Positions 8,064 to 17,044 of a DNA stretch of 49,886 bases are shown here, piece after piece. This DNA comes from an uncultured Eubacteriales bacterium. GTDB lineage: Bacteria; Bacillota; Clostridia; Lachnospirales; Lachnospiraceae. The notes beneath the pieces were generated by a model that was not told the origin of the DNA, searched no databases, and saw only the letters and a program-made list of their open reading frames with translations. Numbering within the stretch: the first letter of the stretch is position 1; every line of letters starts with the position of its first letter. The DNA is taken from the NCBI GenBank assembly GCA_900545175.1, contig UQYF01000019.1:1-49886 (forward strand), given 5' to 3'. The translations under genes were made by a program, and so were the position numbers.

Positions 8064-9437
8064 TTGAAAAAAAGAAGAGATTTTAAAACATCATGGATAA
8101 AGCGAATCCTGTTTGCACTATTACTCATTGTAATACTTCCGCTTAAGCCGGAAGATTATCAGGCAATTTCGGAGGATGATGTAAGGCAGGCAGAGCGTGA
8201 ACTTGAAGCGGCAAAGCAGCAGGCGGATCAGCTTGACAGTAAGCTTAGTGAGCTGAATGGTGATATCTCCAATACGGAGACGTATATAAGCCAGGTTGAC
8301 GGCTGGATTTCCGATGTTACATTGCAGATATATAATCTCAATCAGGATATCACGGCAAAGCAGGCACAGATTGATGCAAAGCAGGCGCAGATAAATGAAA
8401 CCTTGCAGAACATAGACACAGTTAGTGCAAATATTGCACAGACTGAGATAGATTTGGCTGATGCACAGGAAACAGAGGCGAATCAGTATTCTTCAATGAA
8501 ACTCAGGATACAATATATGTACGAGAACGGTGACGAGAGCTTTTTGGATATTCTCTTTTCATCTGACAGCATGATTGATTTTCTCAATAATGCCGAGTAT
8601 ATATCTGAGATTTCCCAATATGACAGACAGAAGCTCATAGAATATGGGGAGACAAAGGAGCAGGTGAGCACCTTGCTTGCCAATCTTGAGACACAAAAGA
8701 GTGACCTTGAGACACAGGAGGAACTCTATGAGAGCCAGCTTTCAGAGCTTGAGCAGCAAAAAGCTGTCTTAGATTCCAACAAAGCTGAGCAGGAGGTACT
8801 CCAGGCATCATATACAGATTTGTACAATGCCAAGAATAATGAGCTGTCCAACCTTGAATCCGAGCAGAACGACACAGAGTACAAAAAACAGCTTGCACTC
8901 AAGGAAGTCGAAGAGCAGGAGCAGCGTGTTGAGGAGGCGAGAAGAGAGTATGCAGCATGGCTTGCCGAGCAGGCAAGACTTAAGCAGGACGCAGATGCAG
9001 CAGTTGCAGCCAAGCTTGCCGAGATAAATGTTACAGGATTTACATGGCCTGCGCCGGGTTTTAATACGATAACATCGCAGTTTGGAATGAGAATGCACCC
9101 GATTTTAGGCTATGAGAAGCTGCATGACGGAACGGATATTTCCGGTGCCGGAATCAATGGAACACCGATAGTTGCGGCTTACAGTGGTACGGTAATACTT
9201 GCCCAGAGCTACTGGGGATATGGTAACTGTGTTAAGATTGACCATGGCGGCGGTGTTGTGACATTGTATGCACATGCATCGGCAATTCTTGTTTCCGTGG
9301 GACAGCAGGTGAAAGCAGGCGATACGATAGCACTTGTCGGAAGTACAGGTAATTCAACAGGACCGCACCTGCATTTTTCACTTATTATCAAGGGCGAATT
9401 TGTAAATCCGCTCGATTATGTTGTAGTTCCACGTTAA
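8064..9437 (+). CDS. PcsB/EnvC-type murein hydrolase with coiled coil and M23 (LytM) domain
   Basis: The 457-residue exported protein has an N-terminal hydrophobic segment (FALLLIVILPL), a long Gln/Glu-rich coiled coil (about 35-310) and a C-terminal M23 metallopeptidase domain (about 335-455). The zinc motifs HDGTD (from about 354) and HLHF (from about 435) are intact, so it should be an active endopeptidase rather than an EnvC-like activator. Its place directly behind ftsEX matches the FtsEX-PcsB arrangement, where FtsX releases the coiled-coil inhibition at the septum. GGAGG at 8052-8056 is only 1 nt from the ATG at 8058 but 7 nt from the TTG at 8064, so TTG is the likelier start. Confidence 0.92.
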   Translation: MKKRRDFKTSWIKRILFALLLIVILPLKPEDYQAISEDDVRQAERELEAAKQQADQLDSKLSELNGDISNTETYISQVDGWISDVTLQIYNLNQDITAKQAQIDAKQAQINETLQNIDTVSANIAQTEIDLADAQETEANQYSSMKLRIQYMYENGDESFLDILFSSDSMIDFLNNAEYISEISQYDRQKLIEYGETKEQVSTLLANLETQKSDLETQEELYESQLSELEQQKAVLDSNKAEQEVLQASYTDLYNAKNNELSNLESEQNDTEYKKQLALKEVEEQEQRVEEARREYAAWLAEQARLKQDADAAVAAKLAEINVTGFTWPAPGFNTITSQFGMRMHPILGYEKLHDGTDISGAGINGTPIVAAYSGTVILAQSYWGYGNCVKIDHGGGVVTLYAHASAILVSVGQQVKAGDTIALVGSTGNSTGPHLHFSLIIKGEFVNPLDYVVVPR

Positions 9438-9485
9438 TAAAATGTCGGATGACAGTATCAGTTTTGACGGAAATGAGGACTAAAT

Positions 9486-10874
9486 ATGGAAAAAATGAAT
9501 GACACTAATGTATCGAGTCAGGATAAACAGCCAAAAAAGAAAAACAGTGGATTTTTAAAGGGTGTAGCTGTCGGAATGATGTCGGCAGTGATTATGATTG
9601 CGGTGCTCGCAGGCTGTAGTGGACTGTCATCGCTTATCGGTCCCGGCTCTGACAGCAGCGTAAAGAAAAACACAGAGAATGTATCTGAGGACAGCACCGG
9701 TAAGGGTGATGACACAGACAGTGGGTCAAAGTCAGACTCTAAGAACGATAATAAGAAGGCAACCTATGGAGAATATACACCTGTCAGTGAACAGCTCACG
9801 GATGAGGTTATAGAGAAGATTGACACGCTCATACAGGTTATTGATTACTATTATCTTTATGACTATGACAAGGATGCAATGATTGACGCGGTTTATAAGG
9901 CAGTGATGGATTCGCTTGGCGACCCTTATTCTGTATATTACACTAAGGATGAATATGCATCATTTCTTGAAAGCTCGTCCGGAACATATTGTGGAATCGG
10001 TGTTGTTGTGCAGCAGAATATACAGACAGGAATTGTGACAGCCATAAGACCTTATGAGAACTGTCCGGGCTACGAAGCGGGAATAAGACCGGGGGATTTG
10101 GTTCTTGCTGTCGATGGCACTGATATAACAGGTATGGATTTAAATTCGGCTGTAGCTCTCATAAGAGGTGAGGAAGGCACTTCGGTGACTATCACATTGC
10201 AGCGCGAGGATGAAGTGTTTGATGTTGAAGTTACGCGCCGTCAGATAGATGTCGAGACAGTCACATACAGAATGATGGATGACAATATCGGATACATCCA
10301 GATAGATGAATTTGACGAGGTTACCGCAAAGCAGTTTTCGGCTGCATTTGACGCTCTGACAGAGCAGGGCATGGAGGCACTTGTAATAGATATAAGAAAT
10401 AATCCAGGCGGACTTTTGAATATCGTGGTGGAAATGCTTGATGATATACTTCCGGAAGGCGTTATCGTGTCGGTTAAGGACAATAAGGGAACTGCAGAGG
10501 AGTACACATCGGATGCAGCTACCAGGCTTAACATTCCGCTCACGGTTCTTATCAACGAGAACAGTGCTAGTGCATCAGAGATATTCGCAGGTGCAATAAA
10601 GGATTACGGAGTCGGGACACTAGTAGGAGAGACCACCTATGGAAAGGGAATAGTACAGACTATATTCTCCTTGAAGGATGGAACCGGTATGAAGCTCACG
10701 ATTGAGGATTACTACCTTCCGAGCGGTAAGAGCATACACAAGGTGGGCGTTGCCCCGGATGTTGAGATTGACCTTCCTGAAGAGCTTAAGATGTATGTGA
10801 ATATACCTGAGGATCAGGATGTGCAGCTTCAGAAGGCCATGGAAATTTTAAAAGAGCAGTTACAGAAGAATTAA
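9486..10874 (+). CDS. ctpA: C-terminal processing serine protease, S41 family with PDZ domain
   Basis: This 462-residue membrane-anchored protease begins with a short cytoplasmic tail and a hydrophobic segment ending in AVIMIAVLAGC, which could also be read as a lipobox. A Ser/Asp/Lys-rich linker follows, then a PDZ domain (about 165-245), then the S41 catalytic core. The motif SASASEIFAG and the downstream YGKG supply the Ser-Lys dyad (about residues 362 and 387). In Firmicutes a Ctp protease often follows ftsEX and can process cell-wall or signalling proteins, and here it may trim the upstream hydrolase. That link is inferred from position. A 48-bp gap separates it from the hydrolase gene. 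Confidence 0.93.
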   Translation: MEKMNDTNVSSQDKQPKKKNSGFLKGVAVGMMSAVIMIAVLAGCSGLSSLIGPGSDSSVKKNTENVSEDSTGKGDDTDSGSKSDSKNDNKKATYGEYTPVSEQLTDEVIEKIDTLIQVIDYYYLYDYDKDAMIDAVYKAVMDSLGDPYSVYYTKDEYASFLESSSGTYCGIGVVVQQNIQTGIVTAIRPYENCPGYEAGIRPGDLVLAVDGTDITGMDLNSAVALIRGEEGTSVTITLQREDEVFDVEVTRRQIDVETVTYRMMDDNIGYIQIDEFDEVTAKQFSAAFDALTEQGMEALVIDIRNNPGGLLNIVVEMLDDILPEGVIVSVKDNKGTAEEYTSDAATRLNIPLTVLINENSASASEIFAGAIKDYGVGTLVGETTYGKGIVQTIFSLKDGTGMKLTIEDYYLPSGKSIHKVGVAPDVEIDLPEELKMYVNIPEDQDVQLQKAMEILKEQLQKN

Positions 10875-10945
10875 TACAGACAAGGTGTAATGCAGATGCC
10901 TGTAATAAAATGTACAGCGCATCTGCGATATTGGTGGGGACAATT

Positions 10946-12739
10946 ATGAAGGTATTAAAATTTGGAATGAGATATTGGAAAAAGTATCTTCCGGCAGCGA
11001 TTATTGCAGAGCTTATCAGCTTTATGGTACTGACGGCAGACTTACTTATGCCATTATTCTCTGAAATGTTTATTGATTATTGTATAGGGGAGAGTGAGCC
11101 GGATACAAGTGCGGTATTTGGCTTTCTCCTTACCGGGAAGTATGGAGAGGTTCATACTTTCCGGCTTTTTGGCGTTTTAGCGGTATGTCTTATGACATTG
11201 CTGCTTGCAAGATGCATACTTGTATATATAAGAAATATAATGCAGCAAAAGCAGGGGCTGGGGCTTGAAACTGACCTTAGAATGGCGACATATGACAAGC
11301 TTATGCAGCTTGATTCTGAGACAATAACGGAATATAACACAGGTGAGCTTTTGAATATCCTTTCATCTGATACGATAATGTTCAAGGAAATGTTCTGTCA
11401 TATGATTCCATATATTATAGACAGCATTTTTGCTATCGCTGTTGCGGTATATTTTCTTTGGAAGATAGATATTGCGCTTTTGTGGATACCGGTAATGTTA
11501 GCTCCGGTATTTACATTTGAGCTTATGCGCTTTAAGAAGCTTGCAAAAGAAAAATATACTGTTATACGAAAGAACAATTCTACTCTCAGCCTTAAGGTTC
11601 AGGAGAATATAGAGGCTGTCAGGCTTGTGCGCTCATTTACCAATGAGGGAGTTGAGGAAAGACAGTTTGATGAGATTAACAATAAGCTGAAGGATTCATA
11701 CATAGACCAGATATGGCTCTCGACCAAGTTCGAGGTGGTGTTCGGCATAATCAGGCAGGCGGCATATATAGGAAGCATCGCAGTTGCGGCAGTGCTTGTC
11801 ATCAATGGCCAGATTAAGGTTGGATATCTGGTTGCATGTACGAACTACGTTTTAAAGATAATGAGTTTTTTAACGCAGATTAACAACTATATTTTCCAGA
11901 TGCAGCAGCAGCTTGTATCAGGCGAAAAGATGATGAACTTTATAGAAAGACCGCTTGGAATATCAGGAGGCAAAGTTAAGACAAAGGAGACAGAGCCGGT
12001 TAATCTAAAATTGGAGCATGTATCACTTACGATAGGCAAAAATAAAGTGCTCGATGATATTTCTATTGATATTCCATGGGGAAAGAAGCTTGGTGTAGTA
12101 GGAGAGACAGGAAGCGGAAAGAGCATGCTGCTTGAATCTCTTTCAAGAATACATGATGTATCGGAGGGACAGATTACACTAAACGGTATAAATATCAAGG
12201 ACTATAATCTCGAATCGCTAAGAAGCAGATTTTCTTATGTATTTCAGGATGTTTTTCTTTTTTCGGATACAATCGATGCGAATATATCATACAGCGAGCC
12301 GGAGGCACGCCATGCGGAGGTTGTGAATGCGGCGCGCCATGCACAGGCACATGGGTTTATAATGGAGCTTACGGAAGATTACTCAACGATTGTCGGTGAG
12401 AAGGGAATCGGAATATCAGGTGGACAGAAGCAGAGAGTTGCCATTGCGAGAGCACTTTTAAAGGGTGCTCCGGTGCTTATATTTGACGATTCTACAAGCG
12501 CATTGGATGTGAGAACGGAAAAACAGCTCATTGGAGAAATCAGAGAGTGTTATAAGGATAAGACGGTCATCATTTCCGCACATCGTCTGTCGAGCGTTAT
12601 AAACTGCGATGAGATACTTTACATGCAGGATGGTAAGATTGTTGAGAGAGGTACATTTGATGAGCTTATGAAAATGAACGGACATTTTGCCAAAGTGTAC
12701 CGCATTCAGGAGAATGCAAAGTACAAGGAGGTGGGATGA
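10946..12739 (+). CDS. ABC exporter half-transporter, permease-ATPase, degenerate-Walker-B subunit
   Basis: The 597-residue protein has six membrane helices (about 10-330) followed by an ATPase domain. Walker A is GETGSGKS and the signature is ISGGQKQR. Walker B reads LIFDDSTSALD, so the catalytic Glu is replaced by Asp. This is the pattern of the degenerate subunit in heterodimeric type IV exporters such as TM287/288 and BmrCD. Its stop overlaps the start of the next exporter gene by 4 bp, so the two almost certainly form one pump. The ATG at 10946 follows GGTGGGG; an upstream frame from 10910 lacks a ribosome binding site. The substrate is unknown: drug, peptide or lipid-linked glycan are all possible. 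Confidence 0.9.
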   Translation: MKVLKFGMRYWKKYLPAAIIAELISFMVLTADLLMPLFSEMFIDYCIGESEPDTSAVFGFLLTGKYGEVHTFRLFGVLAVCLMTLLLARCILVYIRNIMQQKQGLGLETDLRMATYDKLMQLDSETITEYNTGELLNILSSDTIMFKEMFCHMIPYIIDSIFAIAVAVYFLWKIDIALLWIPVMLAPVFTFELMRFKKLAKEKYTVIRKNNSTLSLKVQENIEAVRLVRSFTNEGVEERQFDEINNKLKDSYIDQIWLSTKFEVVFGIIRQAAYIGSIAVAAVLVINGQIKVGYLVACTNYVLKIMSFLTQINNYIFQMQQQLVSGEKMMNFIERPLGISGGKVKTKETEPVNLKLEHVSLTIGKNKVLDDISIDIPWGKKLGVVGETGSGKSMLLESLSRIHDVSEGQITLNGINIKDYNLESLRSRFSYVFQDVFLFSDTIDANISYSEPEARHAEVVNAARHAQAHGFIMELTEDYSTIVGEKGIGISGGQKQRVAIARALLKGAPVLIFDDSTSALDVRTEKQLIGEIRECYKDKTVIISAHRLSSVINCDEILYMQDGKIVERGTFDELMKMNGHFAKVYRIQENAKYKEVG

Positions 12740-14517
12740 TGGCGGCACGCAATACATACTTTCAGGATGAAAAGATAGAAAAAAAGCCGGATATAGGGCA
12801 GTTTAAGAAGATATTCAGATATGTGTTTCCCTACAAGAGCATGCTGATTATGAGTGTCATATTTATGGTGCTCGCATCGCTTGTGGCTATGATATCGCCT
12901 CTGCTTTTAAAGAGGATAATCAACAATGTTGTGTATAATGAGGATTACCGTGAACTGGCGCTTGTGATTGTTGGAATGGCACTTCTTGCTTTTCTTGAGA
13001 TAATGCTCAATTTTTTCGAGCAGCGTCTTATGGGAAAAGCAGGACATAATATTATTGCGGCTGTGAGACAGGAAGTGTTTTATAAGCTTCAGAAGCTTCC
13101 GTTTGAGTATTTTGATTCGAAGCCGGACGGTAAAATTGTGGTGAGAGTGACAGACTACATAAATGATTTAGCGAATTTCTTTACTTCACAGCTTGTCATG
13201 TTGTTTGTATATCTCATGAAGATAGTGCTGGTGCTCTTTTTCATGCTTGCGATAAGTCCGCAGCTTACGCTTGTTGTCATAGCGGCGGTTGTGCCTATGA
13301 TGGCATGTATCTTTGCGCTCAGGAGGTCGGTGAGAAAGCTTTTTCCGGCGCATCGTGCAAAATATTCGAACAGGACTGCGTTCACTATCGAGTCGATAAT
13401 GGGCGAGAAGGTGATAAAGAATTTTAACCGCATTGAGCAGAGCAAAAAGACTTATTTTGATATCCATATGCAGAGTGTGGACATGTGGATGAAGATTGTC
13501 AGTAGAAATGAGTTAAATACTCCTGTCGTTATGCTTTTTTGGAACGCCGGAATGATTGCTCTTTACGGGATAGCACTTCTTCTTATAAAAGAAGGCAATG
13601 CCATGGTCAATGCCGGAACGGTTGTAGTATTTACCAACTATATGAGTCTGTTCTCGGAACCGCTTACCAGAATAGCAGGAATAATCCAGCAGCTCGCACA
13701 GGTCAGCTCCAATCTTGAGCAGGTGTTTGACACGATTGATTATCCGGTATCGATTGAGGATGAGAAGGATGCGGCTGAGCTTGTGAATGTCAAGGGCAGA
13801 GTCGATTTCGATCATGTCTATTTTGAATATGAGGAGAATGCGCCAGTTTTAGAGGACTTTGATTTACATGTGACTCCGGGACAGACAATAGCGCTTGTCG
13901 GTCCTACAGGGGCAGGAAAGACCACGGTGATAAACCTTTTGACCAGATTTTATGATGTCGATAAAGGCAGTGTAAGGATTGACGGAAAAGATGTAAGAAG
14001 TGTGACGCTTGAATCTCTCAGAAAAGAGGTCGGCGTACTCATGCAGGATCCATTTATATTCAAGGGAACGATAATGGACAATATTCGTTACGGCAGACCA
14101 TCCGCATCGGATGAGGAGTGTATTGCGGCGGCGAAGCTTCTGAAGATAGACAGCAGGATAAATGCCTTTACTGACGGCTTCTACCATAAGCTTGAGGAGA
14201 GAGGACAGGGACTTTCCGCAGGTGAGAAACAGCTTATAAGCTTTGCAAGGATTATCCTTAAAAATCCTTCTGTGATAATATTAGACGAGGCTACCAGCTC
14301 GGTTGACACGGAGACGGAGGAGCTTATACAGCAGGCATTGTCGATTGTGTTAAAGGATAAGACAGCATTTATTGTCGCACATCGTCTGTCCACAGTGCGC
14401 GATGCGGACAGGATACTTTACATAGCGGACAGAGGAATTGCAGAGAGCGGAACGCATGAGGAGCTTATGAAGAAGAAAGGGCTGTACTACAGGCTTAATA
14501 TAGCAGCCTTGCAATAA
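12736..14517 (+). CDS. ABC exporter half-transporter, permease-ATPase, catalytic subunit
   Basis: This 593-residue partner of the preceding gene again has an N-terminal six-helix membrane domain and a C-terminal ATPase. Walker A GPTGAGKT and Walker B VIILDEATSSVD are canonical with the catalytic Glu, while the signature is altered to LSAGEKQ. That complements the first subunit: its intact Walker site pairs with the intact ISGGQ of the partner, and the degenerate pieces pair with each other. AAGGAGG at 12725-12731 serves either the ATG at 12736 or the one at 12739. The heptose operon begins 160 bp later behind its own promoter, so shared function is possible but unproven. Confidence 0.9.
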   Translation: MMAARNTYFQDEKIEKKPDIGQFKKIFRYVFPYKSMLIMSVIFMVLASLVAMISPLLLKRIINNVVYNEDYRELALVIVGMALLAFLEIMLNFFEQRLMGKAGHNIIAAVRQEVFYKLQKLPFEYFDSKPDGKIVVRVTDYINDLANFFTSQLVMLFVYLMKIVLVLFFMLAISPQLTLVVIAAVVPMMACIFALRRSVRKLFPAHRAKYSNRTAFTIESIMGEKVIKNFNRIEQSKKTYFDIHMQSVDMWMKIVSRNELNTPVVMLFWNAGMIALYGIALLLIKEGNAMVNAGTVVVFTNYMSLFSEPLTRIAGIIQQLAQVSSNLEQVFDTIDYPVSIEDEKDAAELVNVKGRVDFDHVYFEYEENAPVLEDFDLHVTPGQTIALVGPTGAGKTTVINLLTRFYDVDKGSVRIDGKDVRSVTLESLRKEVGVLMQDPFIFKGTIMDNIRYGRPSASDEECIAAAKLLKIDSRINAFTDGFYHKLEERGQGLSAGEKQLISFARIILKNPSVIILDEATSSVDTETEELIQQALSIVLKDKTAFIVAHRLSTVRDADRILYIADRGIAESGTHEELMKKKGLYYRLNIAALQ

Positions 14518-14606
14518 GCACAGGTATAAAGTATAATTAGGAGCGTGTAAATATTCGTAATGCAGGGTTATGAATAGTTATGCGGATGATTATTAACATC
14601 AGGTAA

Positions 14607-14654
14607 TTGCAAAATGTCCGGTTTCAAAATATATAGTTTTGCAAATGCCGGTTA
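14607..14654 (+). promoter_or_regulatory. Promoter of the heptose operon with an imperfect direct repeat
   Basis: TTGCAA (14607-14612), a 17-bp spacer and TATATA (14630-14635) form a SigA-type promoter 43 bp before the GTG of gmhA. The block TTGCAAAATGTCCGGTT (14607-14623) recurs as TTGCAAATGCCGGTT (14639-14653), so one copy covers the -35 and the other the start-site region, as expected for an operator. TTGCAAAA/TTTTGCAA also form an inverted pair. No regulator is identified. Confidence 0.55.
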
Positions 14655-14677
14655 TTAAAACATAATGGAGGTGTGCA

Positions 14678-15271
14678 GTGAGAGAGTATATAAAGACATG
14701 CATACAGGATTCTATAGATACTAAGCGCAGGCTGTATGAAAATGAAGAGCTGCTTGATAAGATTGAGGCGGCAGCAACAGCGTGTATAACAGCATATAAG
14801 GCGGGCGGCAAGGTTTTAGCGTGCGGAAACGGAGGCAGCGCTTCGGATGCACAGCATCTTGTGGGAGAGCTTGTCGGCAGGTATAAGATTGAAAGGTTCG
14901 GGATAGCGGCGATAGCGCTCAATTCAAATGTCGCTGTAATGACAGCACTTGGAAATGATTACAGCTATGATGAGATTTTCTCAAAGCAGGTCAGAGCGCT
15001 TGGCAAAAAGAGTGATGTTCTGTTCGGAATATCGACCAGTGGAAATTCCGCTAACATTGTAAAGGCATTTGAGCAGGCAAAAAAGCAGGGAATATATACT
15101 GTTTCGCTCACAGGTGAAGGCGGCGGAATTCTTAAGGAGATATCGGACTGCAATATCAATGTTCCGTCAACAGATACTCCGAGAATACAGGAATCACATA
15201 TTCTTGTAATACATGCCATATGCGGACTTATTGAAAAAGAGTTGTATAACGCAGGCTATTTTGGTGAATAG
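14678..15271 (+). CDS. gmhA: Sedoheptulose-7-phosphate isomerase (phosphoheptose isomerase)
   Basis: GmhA converts sedoheptulose 7-phosphate to D-glycero-D-manno-heptose 7-phosphate, the first step to activated heptose. The 197-residue protein is a single SIS domain of normal length with GNGGSASDAQH (about 50-60), the STSGNS sugar-phosphate loop (about 119-124) and QESHILVIH (about 172-180), which carries the metal-site residues of the family. The start is GTG with GGAGGTG upstream. Its stop is immediately followed by the ATG of gmhB. The context, a run of heptose genes, makes the assignment firm over other SIS proteins. Confidence 0.94.
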   Translation: MREYIKTCIQDSIDTKRRLYENEELLDKIEAAATACITAYKAGGKVLACGNGGSASDAQHLVGELVGRYKIERFGIAAIALNSNVAVMTALGNDYSYDEIFSKQVRALGKKSDVLFGISTSGNSANIVKAFEQAKKQGIYTVSLTGEGGGILKEISDCNINVPSTDTPRIQESHILVIHAICGLIEKELYNAGYFGE

Positions 15272-15820
15272 ATGAATAAGGCGGTATTTTTGGACAGGGA
15301 TGGCACACTCAATGTGGAAGTGGACTATCTCCATGAATGTGATAAGCTTAGATTGATAGAGGGAACTGCTGAGGCACTTAGAATATTGAAGCAGGAAGGA
15401 TATCTGCTGATAGTCATAAGCAATCAGTCGGGTGTTGGGAGAGGATATTTTACATCGGCAGAGGTTGATAAAGTCAATGATTATATGAATGTCTTGTTAA
15501 AGAGGCAGGGAGCAGTGCTTGATGCGTTCTACTACTGCCCTCATATAGAGAAGGATAACTGCAGATGCCGTAAGCCTAAGACAGGATTATATATTAAGGC
15601 GGCGAAAGATTTTGATATAGATTTTAAGCAGTCGTATATGGCCGGCGACAAGGAAACGGATATTTTGGCATCGTTTGAGCTTGGCACGGATTATGCACTG
15701 TTGATGTCAGGGCATGACATAGAACAGGAAATATTGGAAAAATACAAGGGGCATTGCTATGCAAAGCTGCTTGATTTTGCAGAGTATGTAAAAAGGAAGA
15801 ACTATGGGAATAGTGAATAA
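15272..15820 (+). CDS. gmhB: D-glycero-D-manno-heptose 1,7-bisphosphate 7-phosphatase
   Basis: This HAD-family phosphatase removes the C7 phosphate of the heptose bisphosphate made by the HldE kinase. The 182-residue protein has the DxD nucleophile motif DRDGTLN (8-14), the serine/asparagine motif SNQSGVGRG, the zinc loop CPHIEKDNCRCRKP (the family's Cys-His-Cys-Cys set, with a short loop) and the GDKETDI magnesium motif. The ATG directly abuts the gmhA stop, and the 3' end overlaps the glycosyltransferase gene by 17 bp. Histidinol-phosphatases share this fold, but the heptose neighbours decide the call. Confidence 0.93.
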   Translation: MNKAVFLDRDGTLNVEVDYLHECDKLRLIEGTAEALRILKQEGYLLIVISNQSGVGRGYFTSAEVDKVNDYMNVLLKRQGAVLDAFYYCPHIEKDNCRCRKPKTGLYIKAAKDFDIDFKQSYMAGDKETDILASFELGTDYALLMSGHDIEQEILEKYKGHCYAKLLDFAEYVKRKNYGNSE

Positions 15821-17018
15821 GTTAAAAAAGCTGACACGATGGGCGAATATATGGATGTCACAGTTTACAGCGTGCCGAATGAAGGATATGCGCTGTGAGA
15901 TAGGCAGCAACAGAGTAGTCCTTATTAAGACGGATGCCATAGGCGATTTTCTTATATGGCTTGACAGTGCAGCGGCATATGCAAAGATATATGATACATC
16001 ACAGCTTACCTTGATATGTAATACAGCATGCAGACAGATTGCTGAGAGTACGGGATATTTTGATAAAATTATAACAATGGACGTGCGCAGGTTTGAGGCT
16101 GATAACAGCTACAGGAAGGAATTTATAGCGGGCGTACAAAATGAAGAGTATGATGTGCTTGTGCAGACAGCATATTCAAGAACAGTTCATATGGACATGC
16201 TCGCAAAAGCTATAAAGGCGCACACTAAGATAGGAATGGAGGCTGACGAGTCTAAGACTAACTTAAGCCGTTATATTTCATTCAAAAGCTCTAAGAGCCG
16301 GCTTGACAGTATATATGATAAGCGCATAAAGACAAAAGACGGTCTTGAGATGGAGCTGTTAAGAAACAGCGAGTTTATAAGAGGACTTGGCATGGAGGAT
16401 TTTCTTGCGGGAATGCCGGTGCTTAAGGAGCAGGCTGTCGATGAGAAGATTCTGCCGGATGGATATTATTATATTATTTTTCCGGGTGCCAGTACGCAGA
16501 AGAAGATGTGGAGCATAGAGGGTTTTGCACAGGTGGCGGATTATGTCTGTGAGAGAACAGGATGGACGGCATATCTGTGCGGAAGCAAGTCGGAAAAGCC
16601 GCTTTATGAAGCTTTCGCTGCTGCTAAGAAGGAAAAGACAAAGAGTGTTGACTATTTTGGAAGCACAAGCCTTATTGAGCTGGCGGAGGTGATAAGACAT
16701 GCCAGATTTGTTATCAGTAATGATACCAGCGGAATTCATTTTGCTGCGGCTGTAAATACACCGTCAGTATGTATTATGGGTGAATATAATTTTGGACGAT
16801 TTCTGCCATACACTTATGAGAAGGAATATGACGTAAAACCGGCTGTAATGTATGTGTGCCATGCCGGTATGCCATGCAGCGGCTGTGCTATAGGCAATAC
16901 TTGTGCGGAGTGCAGGAAATCAATAATGACAAACGGAAGATATCTGTGTCTTAACAAGGTTTCCGTTGATGCAGTGAAGGACAGTGTTGAAAAAATTCTG
17001 GCCCAATATGAGGTATAA
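15804..17018 (+). CDS. Glycosyltransferase family 9, heptosyltransferase-like
   Basis: The 404-residue protein resembles ADP-heptose:LPS heptosyltransferases (GT9, GT-B fold, WaaF/WaaC relatives). The N-terminal domain has IGSNRVVLIKTDAIGDFLIW, and the C-terminal nucleotide-sugar domain has FPGASTQKKMWSIEGFAQVA and ISNDTSGIHFAAAVNTPSVC, the counterpart of the GT9 D-S-G-x-x-H-x-A-A motif. A cysteine-rich stretch (CHAGMPCSGC, then NTCAEC, then LCL, about residues 351-380) corresponds to the C-x-x-C segment of many GT9 enzymes. The gene overlaps gmhB by 17 bp and precedes hldE, so it probably uses the operon's ADP-heptose. The acceptor is unknown, since no LPS genes are present. Confidence 0.87.
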   Translation: MGIVNKLKKLTRWANIWMSQFTACRMKDMRCEIGSNRVVLIKTDAIGDFLIWLDSAAAYAKIYDTSQLTLICNTACRQIAESTGYFDKIITMDVRRFEADNSYRKEFIAGVQNEEYDVLVQTAYSRTVHMDMLAKAIKAHTKIGMEADESKTNLSRYISFKSSKSRLDSIYDKRIKTKDGLEMELLRNSEFIRGLGMEDFLAGMPVLKEQAVDEKILPDGYYYIIFPGASTQKKMWSIEGFAQVADYVCERTGWTAYLCGSKSEKPLYEAFAAAKKEKTKSVDYFGSTSLIELAEVIRHARFVISNDTSGIHFAAAVNTPSVCIMGEYNFGRFLPYTYEKEYDVKPAVMYVCHAGMPCSGCAIGNTCAECRKSIMTNGRYLCLNKVSVDAVKDSVEKILAQYEV

Positions 17019-17044
17019 GATACACAGAAAGGTTTCAGTTGTAT

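Noticed and set aside
14518..14677. Small gene between the ABC exporter and gmhA
   Set aside because: No start with a ribosome binding site and a plausible frame; the stretch reads as a promoter region.
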